64,000 nt of DNA from Tessaracoccus lapidicaptus (GTDB lineage: Bacteria; Actinomycetota; Actinomycetes; Propionibacteriales; Propionibacteriaceae), in the NCBI RefSeq assembly GCF_001693815.1, contig NZ_MBQD01000001.1, positions 1 through 64,000 on the forward strand, in the 5' to 3' direction. Position 1 is the first letter of the stretch; each line of letters begins with the position of its first letter. Positions 41,379-49,704 of this stretch are shown here, in pieces. Position numbers and translations under genes: made by a program. The notes below the pieces were generated by a model. That model saw only the letters and a program-made list of their open reading frames with translations, was not told the origin of the DNA and ran no database searches.

Positions 41379-44297
41379 TCAGCCCTTCCAGAACACGGCG
41401 TCGACGACGTCGCCCGCTCGGCGCAGGAGGCGGCGGGTGTCGTCGAGGAGCCGGGAGGCCTCCCCTGGTCCGTACCCCAGCAGCACGGAGATCGCGGCGA
41501 GCTCACGGAAGTCCGCGGGCAGCGCGTCCCCGGCGCGGCCGCGCACGAGCATGATGGCGTCGCGCAGGGAGCTGGCCCGGACCCACGCCTCCTCGAGACG
41601 CACAGCCTGGCCCTGCGGCAGGAGTTCGAGCTGCGCCAGCAGCCGCAGCGCCGGCAGCGTCGACGTCGTCCGTAGCCCGGGGTGATCGTAGGCGTGCCGC
41701 AGCTGCAGCAGCTGCACGGTCCACTCGACGTCCGACAACCCTCCCGGCCCGAGCTTCAGATGCCGTTCGCGCGGCACACCCTTGGGGATGCGCTCGGTCT
41801 CCATCCGCGACTTCAGCCTCCGGATCTCGCCCACCTGCTCCCGGGTGAGGCCACCCTCGGGATAGCGGAACCCCTCGACGGCGTCGAGGACCGCCTCGGC
41901 GAGCGCCCGGTCCCCCGCCCCGGGCCGCGCCCGCAGCAGCATCTGCGCCTCCCAGGTGGAGGCCCACTTCCCGTAGTACGCCGCGTACGACGACACCGTC
42001 CGCGCCTGGGGGCCGCCCTTGCCCTCGGGGCGCAGGTCCGTGTCGATGACCAGCGCCGGGTCCGGTCCGGGCTTGCCGATGATCTCGGTGGCGTAGCGGA
42101 TCAGCTCCGTCGCGCGCGTCAGGTCCTCCCCCTCCGTGCCGTCGGCGACGACGAACATGCAGTCCGCGTCGGAGGCGTACCCCATCTCGCGGCCGCCCCA
42201 CCGGCCCAGCGCGATGACCCCCACCTCGGGCGCGGTGACGCGCCGCCGCGCGACCTGCAACCCGGCGTCGACGGTGGCCGACGCCAGGTCACTCAGGGCC
42301 GTGCCGACGGCGGCCAGGTCGGCCAGCCCCAGCACGTCGCTGAGCGCGATCCGGCACAGCTCCGCCCGGCGCAGCGCCCGCACGGACGCGACGGCCTTGT
42401 CCGGGTCGTCCTGGCGGGCGGCCGCCCGCGTCATGGCCTCCGTCAGCTCCTCGGCGGTGCGGGGGCGCAGGTCGTCGTTGCCCGCCAGCATCTGGATGTG
42501 GTCGGGGTTGCGCTTGAGCAGGTCGACGACGTAGCGGCTCGTCGACGCGATGCGCGCCAGCCGGTGCGCCATGTAGCCCTCGTCGCGCAGCGTCCGCAGG
42601 TACCACGACGTGGTGCCCAGCGCCTCGGACAGCTGCCGGAACGCCAGCAGGCCGAAGTCGGGGTTCGGCCCCTCGGCGAACCACTCCAGCATCGCCGGCA
42701 ACAGCTGCCGCTGGATCTCGGCGCGACGGTCGGTGCCTCGAATGAGGGACTGGATGTGCCCCAGCGCCGCCTGCGGGTCCGCGAAGCCCAGCGCGTGCAT
42801 GCGGGTGGTCGCGGCCTCCGGCGTCAGCCGCAGCCCCTCGGCGGGGACGTGGCTGACGGCGTCGAGCAGCGGCGAGAAGAAGATGCGCTGCTGCAGCCGG
42901 CGCACGCGACGCGTGGAGTCGCGCCACCGGGCCCGCAGCTCGTCCGACGTCAAGCCCAGCGACCTGGCCACGTGGCTCAGCGCCGTCTCGTCGTCGGGCA
43001 CGAGGTGCGTGCGCCGCAGCCGTCGCAGCTGGACGCGGTGCTCCAGCGCTCGCTGGAAGCGGTAGGCGTCGGCCATCTCGGCGCCGTCGGCGCGGCCGAT
43101 GTAGCCGCTGCCCACCAGCGCCCGCAGCCCCGAGAACGTCCCCCGCACGCGGAGCCGTTCGTCGGCGCGGCCGTGCACGAGCTGCAGCAGTTGCACGGAG
43201 AACTCGGTGTCGCGGAGCCCACCCGAGCCGAGCTTGATCTCGACCTCGGCCTGCTTGGCGGGGATGAGGGAGATGACGCGCTCGCGCATCGCGCGGACCT
43301 CGGCCAGGAACTCCGGCCGCTCCCCCGCCTGCCACACCATGGGCCAGACGAGGTCGACGAACGCCTGGCCGAGGGCCAGGTCTCCGGCTGCCGGCCGCGC
43401 CTTCAGCATGGCCTGGAACTCCCAGTTCTTCGCCCACCGCTCGTAGTAGGCGCGGCAGCTCGCCAGCGTGCGGACCAGCGGACCGGCCTTTCCCTCGGGG
43501 CGCAGCGCAGAGTCGACCTGCCAGATCGTGCCCTCCGCGGTGTGGGCGGAGCAGAGCCGAGCCTGGGCTGCGGCGAGGCGGGTGGCGACGGTGACCGCCT
43601 CCTCCGCGTCCGCGCCGTCGGCCGGCTCGGCAACGTAGAGCACGTCGACGTCGGAGATGTAGTTGAGCTCCTCGGCGCCTGTCTTGCCCAGCGCCAGGAC
43701 GGCGAGTCGGGCCTTCTCCCATCCGGGGACCTCGGCGCGGGCGTACGCCAGCGACAGCTCGAGTACGGCGTCGGCGACGTGGGCCAGCTCGCGCGCGATG
43801 TCGTCGGCGACGGCGAGCGGGTCCGGGGCACCGAGGTCGCGGGCGGCGATGGCGATGAGCGCGACGCGGTTGGCCAGGCGCAGGGCGTCGCCGTTGCCGG
43901 AGGCGACACCGTCGACAGGTTCGACGCGCGCGGTGAAGAAGTCCAGCCACCCGTCGCGGCCGCGCGGTCCCGGCTCCTCGCGGAGGATCTCGGCCTCCTC
44001 CGGGTGGCGCACCAGCGTCTGCGCCAGCACGGACGAGCCGCCGAGCACCAGCACGACCCGACCCAGCCAGGCGGGGTCGGCCGCGATGCGGTCGAAGAGC
44101 GCGGGGTCCGCCGACGAGATGCGCTCCAGGGAGTCCAGCGCCAGGTCCCGGTCTGCGACGGGTTCGAAGATGGCCAGGTCGAGCGGCGGGTCACCGTCGA
44201 TGCGCCGCTGCCACTTCTCCCAGATCGCGGCGCTGGCCGTGGCCGAGTCGAAGCCGCGGCGGGCGAACTCCCCCGTCTGCGACTGGTACCTGCTCAC
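41379..44297 (-). CDS. glnE: Glutamine synthetase adenylyltransferase/deadenylase GlnE
   Basis: 972 aa with two nucleotidyltransferase domains: GKTGAEELNYISDVDVLYV in the N-terminal half (deadenylation) and GRWGGREMGYASDADCMFV in the C-terminal half (adenylylation), each with the paired Asp. It AMPylates and de-AMPylates the GlnA1 loop tyrosine. GTG 44297 lies 6 nt after TAGTCT on the minus strand. Its place between glnA1 and glnA2 matches mycobacteria, with an 8-kb accessory insertion between glnA1 and glnE. Confidence 0.96.
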   Translation of the reverse strand: MSRYQSQTGEFARRGFDSATASAAIWEKWQRRIDGDPPLDLAIFEPVADRDLALDSLERISSADPALFDRIAADPAWLGRVVLVLGGSSVLAQTLVRHPEEAEILREEPGPRGRDGWLDFFTARVEPVDGVASGNGDALRLANRVALIAIAARDLGAPDPLAVADDIARELAHVADAVLELSLAYARAEVPGWEKARLAVLALGKTGAEELNYISDVDVLYVAEPADGADAEEAVTVATRLAAAQARLCSAHTAEGTIWQVDSALRPEGKAGPLVRTLASCRAYYERWAKNWEFQAMLKARPAAGDLALGQAFVDLVWPMVWQAGERPEFLAEVRAMRERVISLIPAKQAEVEIKLGSGGLRDTEFSVQLLQLVHGRADERLRVRGTFSGLRALVGSGYIGRADGAEMADAYRFQRALEHRVQLRRLRRTHLVPDDETALSHVARSLGLTSDELRARWRDSTRRVRRLQQRIFFSPLLDAVSHVPAEGLRLTPEAATTRMHALGFADPQAALGHIQSLIRGTDRRAEIQRQLLPAMLEWFAEGPNPDFGLLAFRQLSEALGTTSWYLRTLRDEGYMAHRLARIASTSRYVVDLLKRNPDHIQMLAGNDDLRPRTAEELTEAMTRAAARQDDPDKAVASVRALRRAELCRIALSDVLGLADLAAVGTALSDLASATVDAGLQVARRRVTAPEVGVIALGRWGGREMGYASDADCMFVVADGTEGEDLTRATELIRYATEIIGKPGPDPALVIDTDLRPEGKGGPQARTVSSYAAYYGKWASTWEAQMLLRARPGAGDRALAEAVLDAVEGFRYPEGGLTREQVGEIRRLKSRMETERIPKGVPRERHLKLGPGGLSDVEWTVQLLQLRHAYDHPGLRTTSTLPALRLLAQLELLPQGQAVRLEEAWVRASSLRDAIMLVRGRAGDALPADFRELAAISVLLGYGPGEASRLLDDTRRLLRRAGDVVDAVFWKG

Positions 44298-44352
44298 CGG
44301 CCCAGACTAGCCACGGGCGGCACCCGGCAGGGGCGGATATCCTGGGGCGGCC

Positions 44353-44775
44353 ATGTTCAAGCCCACCCCAGCCGTCGTCGCCGCGCTCCGGGAACGCCTC
44401 GGCGCCGCGGACCCGGCGCTCGACGCCGAACTCGCCCGACGCCGCCCGAACCTCACGCGCCTGCTGCTGCGCGCGGCCGCCGATGCCGAGCCGCTGCCCC
44501 GCGAACTGCTCGCCGCGGTCTGCCGCGCCGGCTGCGGCCTGCTGGGCGAACGCCACCCGGGTCCGACGATCGAGGTGCGCGTCCCGCCGTACGCCGCGGT
44601 GCAGATCGGCTTCGGCACCGGACCGGTGCACACGCGCGGCACTCCGCCCAACGTCGTGGAGATGTCGCCGGAGACGTTCGTCGGGCTGGCCACCGGCCGG
44701 CTCTCCTGGGGCGACGCCCGGATCAACGCGTCGGGCGCGCACGCAGCCGAGGCCGCCCGCGCCTTCCCGCTCTGA
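44353..44775 (+). CDS. SCP2-like (sterol carrier) family protein
   Basis: 140 aa. RVPPYAAVQIGFGTGPVHTR and GTPPNVVEMSPETFVGLATG, with a final SWGDARINASG, match the actinobacterial sterol-carrier-family proteins that bear an N-terminal helical extension. The role is unknown, possibly lipid binding. ATG 44353 lies 9 nt after TATCCT. Divergent from glnE and convergent with glnA2. Confidence 0.75.
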   Translation: MFKPTPAVVAALRERLGAADPALDAELARRRPNLTRLLLRAAADAEPLPRELLAAVCRAGCGLLGERHPGPTIEVRVPPYAAVQIGFGTGPVHTRGTPPNVVEMSPETFVGLATGRLSWGDARINASGAHAAEAARAFPL

Positions 44776-44811
44776 CCTCCGCCCGGCCAGCCGCCCGGCG
44801 GGCGCGGCCGG

Positions 44812-46137
44812 TCACATCACGCGGATGTGCCGGTCCAGCTCCCAGGGCGTGACCTGCTTGCGGTAGGCCGCGAACTCCTCGTGCTTGTTGCGCAGGAAGT
44901 ACTCGAACACGTGCTCGCCCAGCGTCTCGGCGACCAGCTCGCTCTCCTCCATGAGGCGCAGGGCCTCGTCGAGGTTCCGCGGCAGCTCCCGGATGCCGAT
45001 GGCCTGCCGCTCACGGTCGGTGAGGCGCCACACGTCGTCCTCGGTCTCCTCCGGCAGCGGGTACTCCTCCTCGATGCCCTTGAGGCCCGCGTTGAGCATG
45101 ACGGCATACGCGAGGTACGGATTGACAGCGGCGTCCACGGCCCGGTACTCGATGCGCGCCGACGACGTCTTGCCGGGCGTGAACTGCGGGATGCGGATGA
45201 GCGCCGACCGGTTGGCGCGCCCCCAGCAGGCGTACGACGGGGCCTCGCCGCCGCCGATGAGCCGCTTGTACGAGTTGACCCACTGGTTGGTGACGGCCGT
45301 GATCTCCGGAGCGTGCCGCAGCAGGCCGGCGATGAACTGCTTGGCGGTCTTCGACAGGTTGTACTCGTCGGTGGCGTCGTAGAAGGCGTTGGTGTCGCCC
45401 TCGAACAGCGACATGTGCGTGTGCATGCCCGAGCCCGGGTGCTCCGAGAAGGGCTTGGGCATGAAGGAGGCGTGGATGCCCTGGCTCACCGCCACCTCGC
45501 GGATCACCACCCGGAAGGTCATGACGTTGTCCGCCATCGTCAGCGCGTCGGCGTAGCGCAGGTCGATCTCATGCTGGCCGGGCGCCGCCTCGTGGTGGCT
45601 GAACTCCACCGAGATGCCCATCTGCTCCAGCATCGTGATGGCGTCGCGACGGAAGTCAGTGCCGTCGCCCAGCGTCGTGTGGTCGAAGTAGCCGCCCTCG
45701 TCCAGCGGGACCGGCGGCATGAGGGAGCGCAGCAGGAAGAACTCGATCTCGGGGTGGATGTAGAACGTGAAGCCCATGGAGCCGGCCTTCTGCAGGGCCC
45801 GCTTGAGCACGAACCGCGGGTCGGCGAAGCTGGGCGACCCGTCCGGCAGCTTGATGTCGCACAGCATCCGGGCGGTCGACCGGCCGGACTGCCGCCACGG
45901 CAGCACCTGGAAGGTCGACGGGTCCGGGTGGGCGACCATGTCCGATTCGTAGACACGCGCGAACCCCTCAATCGCCGAGCCGTCGAAGCCCACGCCCTCC
46001 GCGATGGCGCCCTCCACCTCGGCGGGCGCGATGGCGACCGACTTCAGCGACCCCAGCACGTCGGTGAACCAGAGCCGCACGAAACGGATGCCGCGTTCCT
46101 CCATCGAGCGAAGGACGAACTCAGTCTGCCTATCCAT
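44812..46137 (-). CDS. glnA2: Second type I glutamine synthetase family protein GlnA2
   Basis: 441 aa. GS features: GVGFDGSAIEGFARVYESDM, FMPKPFSEHPGSGMHTHMSL, NQWVNSYKRLIGGGEAPSY, RSALIRIPQ. The adenylylation loop is replaced by EEYPLPEETEDDVWRL without the Tyr-containing LYELPP motif, so GlnE should not regulate it. GlnA2 homologues act as GS or, in Streptomyces, as gamma-glutamylpolyamine synthetase relatives; the role here is uncertain. ATG 46137 was chosen (DRQTEFVLRSMEER start); an upstream open frame lacks similarity. Confidence 0.9.
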   Translation of the reverse strand: MDRQTEFVLRSMEERGIRFVRLWFTDVLGSLKSVAIAPAEVEGAIAEGVGFDGSAIEGFARVYESDMVAHPDPSTFQVLPWRQSGRSTARMLCDIKLPDGSPSFADPRFVLKRALQKAGSMGFTFYIHPEIEFFLLRSLMPPVPLDEGGYFDHTTLGDGTDFRRDAITMLEQMGISVEFSHHEAAPGQHEIDLRYADALTMADNVMTFRVVIREVAVSQGIHASFMPKPFSEHPGSGMHTHMSLFEGDTNAFYDATDEYNLSKTAKQFIAGLLRHAPEITAVTNQWVNSYKRLIGGGEAPSYACWGRANRSALIRIPQFTPGKTSSARIEYRAVDAAVNPYLAYAVMLNAGLKGIEEEYPLPEETEDDVWRLTDRERQAIGIRELPRNLDEALRLMEESELVAETLGEHVFEYFLRNKHEEFAAYRKQVTPWELDRHIRVM

Positions 46138-46252
46138 GCCCCCAGTCTGCCCGCACTCCGCCGTTTCCGCATGTCGTCCCATGCTTCAACCGCGCGTGGC
46201 GGGCGCCGGGGCGCGGTCGAAGGGGCCCCGGCGAGCACCTACGATGGAACGC

Positions 46253-47095
46253 ATGGCAGAGCCGGGGTGGTACGCGGATCCGACGGCGCCCCAGGGTCGG
46301 CGCTACTGGGACGGCCGACGCTGGGTCGACGACCCGCCGCGGCAGGGCCGCGGCATGACGACGTGGCTCGTCGTCGCCCTGCTCGTCGTGGCCACCGTCG
46401 TCGGAGCCATGATCCTCTTCCCGCGCGGCGCCAACCCGTTCGCCGCCACGCCCGAGGACCCGCGGTCCGCCCGCCCGACCGGCACGCAGTGGAACGAACT
46501 CGAAACCTCAGAGACGCCCACCCCCGAACCGGTGGAGAGCGGCTTCGGGGAGCCCATCGAGTGCCCCTCCACCCTGCAGGACCCGCGCAGCGAGATCGTC
46601 GACGGCCGCCTGCACGGCGGCGGCCTGTCGATCGAGCCGCCCGACGGCCGGGGCTGGGTGGACTCCCCCGCCTGGATCGCGTGGCTGCACGACTCCAACG
46701 GCATGATCCGCGACATCGCGCCGGGCTGGATGAGCAACGTCAACGTCGGCTATATCAAGGTCTCCGACGGCTTCTCCCCCGTGATGAGCGTGGCCGCCGA
46801 GCAGTTCGTCACCTGCATGGCGTCGTCGGGCATGTTCTTCGGCTTCGAGCGGCGCGAGATCCTCATCAACCAGGACTACGTGGTGTCCGACCGCATCGGC
46901 TGGCGCCTCACGTCGAACATCTACGTCAACAACCAGCGCCACAACGGCATTGAGGGCGACGTCGTCGACATCATCATCGTGCCCACCGACGACGAGGACC
47001 GCTTCGCCGTCTACGTCTCGTGCGTGACCATCGGGCACGAGGAGAACCAGCGCGAGGTGGACCGGTCCCTGGCGTCGCTGCGCTTCGACGGCTGA
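46253..47095 (+). CDS. DUF2510-domain membrane-anchored protein
   Basis: 280 aa. N-terminal DUF2510 motif [20 protein letters not shown] followed by RRWVDDPP, a transmembrane helix ([20 protein letters not shown], about 37-57), then a Pro/Thr linker and an extracytoplasmic domain of about 190 aa with several Cys and the repeated pattern of a cell-surface domain. Probably a type II membrane protein with an exported C-terminus; function unknown. ATG 46253 lies 7 nt after TACGAT. Confidence 0.78.
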   Translation: MAEPGWYADPTAPQGRRYWDGRRWVDDPPRQGRGMTTWLVVALLVVATVVGAMILFPRGANPFAATPEDPRSARPTGTQWNELETSETPTPEPVESGFGEPIECPSTLQDPRSEIVDGRLHGGGLSIEPPDGRGWVDSPAWIAWLHDSNGMIRDIAPGWMSNVNVGYIKVSDGFSPVMSVAAEQFVTCMASSGMFFGFERREILINQDYVVSDRIGWRLTSNIYVNNQRHNGIEGDVVDIIIVPTDDEDRFAVYVSCVTIGHEENQREVDRSLASLRFDG

Positions 47096-47120
47096 GCCCG
47101 CGCCAGTAGACTGGCGGATC

Positions 47121-47981
47121 GTGAGCCTCGTGACCCCGCACCCCATCACCCCGCTGCGCGACGTGCCGCGGAGCATCCCGCGCCCCGAGTACGTCGGGCG
47201 GCCGGCGCCCAAGCGCTACACCGGCTCGGACGTGCAGACGGCCGAGACCATCGAGAAGATGCGGGTCGCCGGGCGCATCGCGTCGGAGGCCATGTACGAG
47301 GCGGCCAAGGCCATCGCCCCGGGCGTCACGACGGACGAGCTCGACGCCGTCGCGCACGAGTACATGCTCGACCACGGCGCCTACCCGTCGGCGCTGGGCT
47401 ACCGCGGCTTCCCCAAGTCGATCTGCACGTCGGTCAACGAGGTCGTGTGCCACGGCATCCCCGACCTGCGCCGGCTCGAGGACGGCGACCTGGTCAAGAT
47501 CGACGTGACCGCGTACAAGGACGGCGTCCACGGCGATAACTGCGGCACGTTCTACTGCGGCGACGTCGACGAGGAGTCGCGGCTCCTGACCGAGCGCACG
47601 CTCGAGTCCCTCAACCGCGCCATCAAGGCCGTCCGGCCCGGGCGCCCCATCTCGGTGATCGGGCGCGTCATCGAGTCCTACGCCAAGCGCTTCGGCTACG
47701 GCGTCGTGCGCGACTACACCGGCCACGGCGTCCACAGCGTCTTCCACTCCGGCCTCGTGGTGCTGCACTACGACGAGCCGCGGATGACCACCGTCATGCA
47801 GCCCGGCATGACGTTCACCATCGAGCCGATGCTCACCCTCGGCACGCACGAGACCGACGTCTGGGACGACGACTGGACGGTGGTGACCACCGACAAGTCG
47901 CGGGTCGCGCAGTGGGAGCACACCATCGTCGTCACCGACGACGGCGCGGAGATCCTGACGCTGCCGGGCACCGCCGAGTGA
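47121..47981 (+). CDS. map: Methionine aminopeptidase type I
   Basis: 286 aa. Metal ligands in the pita-bread fold: [19 protein letters not shown] (two Asp), [11 protein letters not shown] (His), FTIEPML (Glu) and AQWEHTI (Glu). It removes initiator Met from nascent proteins. An N-terminal extension of about 35 aa ([14 protein letters not shown]) is typical of actinobacterial Map. GTG 47121 lies 8 nt after TAGACT, so the transcript is probably leaderless. Confidence 0.94.
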   Translation: MSLVTPHPITPLRDVPRSIPRPEYVGRPAPKRYTGSDVQTAETIEKMRVAGRIASEAMYEAAKAIAPGVTTDELDAVAHEYMLDHGAYPSALGYRGFPKSICTSVNEVVCHGIPDLRRLEDGDLVKIDVTAYKDGVHGDNCGTFYCGDVDEESRLLTERTLESLNRAIKAVRPGRPISVIGRVIESYAKRFGYGVVRDYTGHGVHSVFHSGLVVLHYDEPRMTTVMQPGMTFTIEPMLTLGTHETDVWDDDWTVVTTDKSRVAQWEHTIVVTDDGAEILTLPGTAE

Positions 47982-48781
47982 CCGTCCGTCACGCCTCCAG
48001 CCGCCTCGAGGTGGAGGTCAGCGCACCGGCGCACCTCGTGTTCTCGGTCGCGGTGAGCAGCGACTACCCGGACATCGAGGAGGAGCTGACCTTCCGCGTC
48101 GGGGACCGCGAGGTCGAGGCCGAGGAGCTCATCGCCCCGTCCGGCAGCCGGCTGCACCGCATCCGCGAGGCTCCGGTCGGCACGCTGCACGTCGACTACC
48201 GGGCCACGGTCGCGTCCCCCTCGCCGGAGGCGGAGATCCAGGGCATCGACGAGATCCTCTACACCCGCCCGTCGCGCTACTGCGACTCCGACCGGCTCGC
48301 CAACCTCAGTCACACCCACTTCGCGGGGCTCACCGGCTACGAGTTGATGAGCGCAGTGACGCAGTGGGTGCGCACCAAGGTCACCTACCGGCCCGGATCG
48401 AGCCGGGTCGTCGACGGCGCCCTCGAGACATACCTGAGCCGCGCCGGCGTGTGCCGCGACTCCGCGCACCTCGTGGTCGCGTTCCTCCGCGGCCTCAACA
48501 TGCCCGCCCGGCTCGTCTCGGTCTACGCGCCGGGCCTGCGGCCCATGGACTTCCACGCCGTCGCGGAGGCGTACCACGACGGGCGCTGGTATCTGCTCGA
48601 CGCCACGGGTCTCGCGCCGCGGCAGCCCATGGTGCGCATCTGCACCGGCCGCGACGCCGCCGACACGGCGTTCATGACCACCCTGGGCGGCCGCACGCGG
48701 CTGACGCGCCTCGCCGTGGACGCCTCCGTCGACGGCGACCTGCCCTACGACGACAGGTTCAGCTTCGTCACGCTCACCTGA
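47978..48781 (+). CDS. Transglutaminase-like protein (first of two)
   Basis: 267 aa. The catalytic triad of the transglutaminase/protease fold is visible: Cys in [18 protein letters not shown], His in [12 protein letters not shown], Asp in [10 protein letters not shown]. The N-terminus is a beta-sandwich-like segment. GTG 47978 overlaps the map stop by 4 nt (GTGA). The convergent gene at 48745-49704 encodes another transglutaminase and overlaps it by 37 bp. Likely a peptide-bond protease or cross-linker in the amidoligase cluster. Confidence 0.85.
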   Translation: MTVRHASSRLEVEVSAPAHLVFSVAVSSDYPDIEEELTFRVGDREVEAEELIAPSGSRLHRIREAPVGTLHVDYRATVASPSPEAEIQGIDEILYTRPSRYCDSDRLANLSHTHFAGLTGYELMSAVTQWVRTKVTYRPGSSRVVDGALETYLSRAGVCRDSAHLVVAFLRGLNMPARLVSVYAPGLRPMDFHAVAEAYHDGRWYLLDATGLAPRQPMVRICTGRDAADTAFMTTLGGRTRLTRLAVDASVDGDLPYDDRFSFVTLT

Positions 48782-49704
48782 GGGACCTCGTCGCCGTCCA
48801 TCGCGACGACGTCGACCCCGACGCTGAGCCGGGACGTCGCGGCCTCGGTCACGATGACGCCGCGCAGCGGCGACACGTCGGCGTAGTCGCGGCCCCAGGC
48901 GGTGACGATGTAGCGGGAGTCGGCGAACTGGCCGTTGGTCGGGTCGATGTCCACCCAGGTGCCGTCGGGCGCCAGGGCCGACAGCCAGGCGTGCGAGGCG
49001 TCGGCGCCCTCCAGCTTCTCGGTGCCGGGCGCCGGGACCGTCTCGATGTACCCCGAGACGTAGCGGGCAGGGATACCCAGCCACCGCAGCACCGCCAGCG
49101 CGACGTGCGTGAAGTCCTGGCAGACGCCGGCGCGCAGCTGGAGCAGCTCGTCGACGGTGGTGCGCACCGACGTGACGCCCGGACGGTAGGCGAAGTCCCG
49201 CCGGATGCCGGCGGTCAGCTCCGCCAGCGCCGCGCCGAACCCGAGGTCCGGGGCGACGACGGTCTCGGCGTAGGCGGCCAGCCCGCCGGCGTCCGCGACC
49301 CGCGCCATGCGCGAGGGCAGCCCGAACATCGCCCGGTCCAGGCGGAACGCCGCCGTGTCGGCGAGTGCCCGCGACGCCGCCTGAAGAGTCCACCGGTCCA
49401 GGGCCGCCATGTCGACCTCCGGCCAGGACACGTCGACGACGGCCTCCTTCACCACCTCCAGGTGCGTGTGGGGGTAGTGGATCTCCAGGAAGTGCGACTC
49501 GTTGCCGAACCGGTCCACGTGCCGGGTGTGCAGCAGAGGGCCGGGCGTGACGCGCAGCCCCTCGGCGCGGACCTGCTGTGACGGCGTGTCGCGGGGGGTG
49601 AGGAATCCACGCTCGTAGCACTGCGTCACCGGCTCCGGGTACTCGTAGCTGGTGCGGTGCTTGACGAAGTAGCGGCGTGGGCCGAGGTGCTGGGTTTTCT
49701 GCAT
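48745..49704 (-). CDS. Transglutaminase family protein (second)
   Basis: 319 aa with an N-terminal Bact_transglu_N-type domain (KHRTSYEYPEPVTQCYERGF) and a catalytic core: Cys in LRAGVCQDFTHVALAVLR, His in ADASHAWLSAL, Asp in WVDIDPTNG. This form is regularly encoded beside circularly permuted ATP-grasp and alpha-E proteins. GGAG precedes ATG 49704, which overlaps the ATP-grasp gene stop by 1 nt, so they are co-translated. Confidence 0.88.
   Translation of the reverse strand: MQKTQHLGPRRYFVKHRTSYEYPEPVTQCYERGFLTPRDTPSQQVRAEGLRVTPGPLLHTRHVDRFGNESHFLEIHYPHTHLEVVKEAVVDVSWPEVDMAALDRWTLQAASRALADTAAFRLDRAMFGLPSRMARVADAGGLAAYAETVVAPDLGFGAALAELTAGIRRDFAYRPGVTSVRTTVDELLQLRAGVCQDFTHVALAVLRWLGIPARYVSGYIETVPAPGTEKLEGADASHAWLSALAPDGTWVDIDPTNGQFADSRYIVTAWGRDYADVSPLRGVIVTEAATSRLSVGVDVVAMDGDEVPQVSVTKLNLSS

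Noticed and set aside
41682-44852. 1056-codon plus-strand open frame opposite glnE
   Set aside because: glnE is unambiguous; the overlapping frame has no motif or RBS and is a codon-bias shadow.
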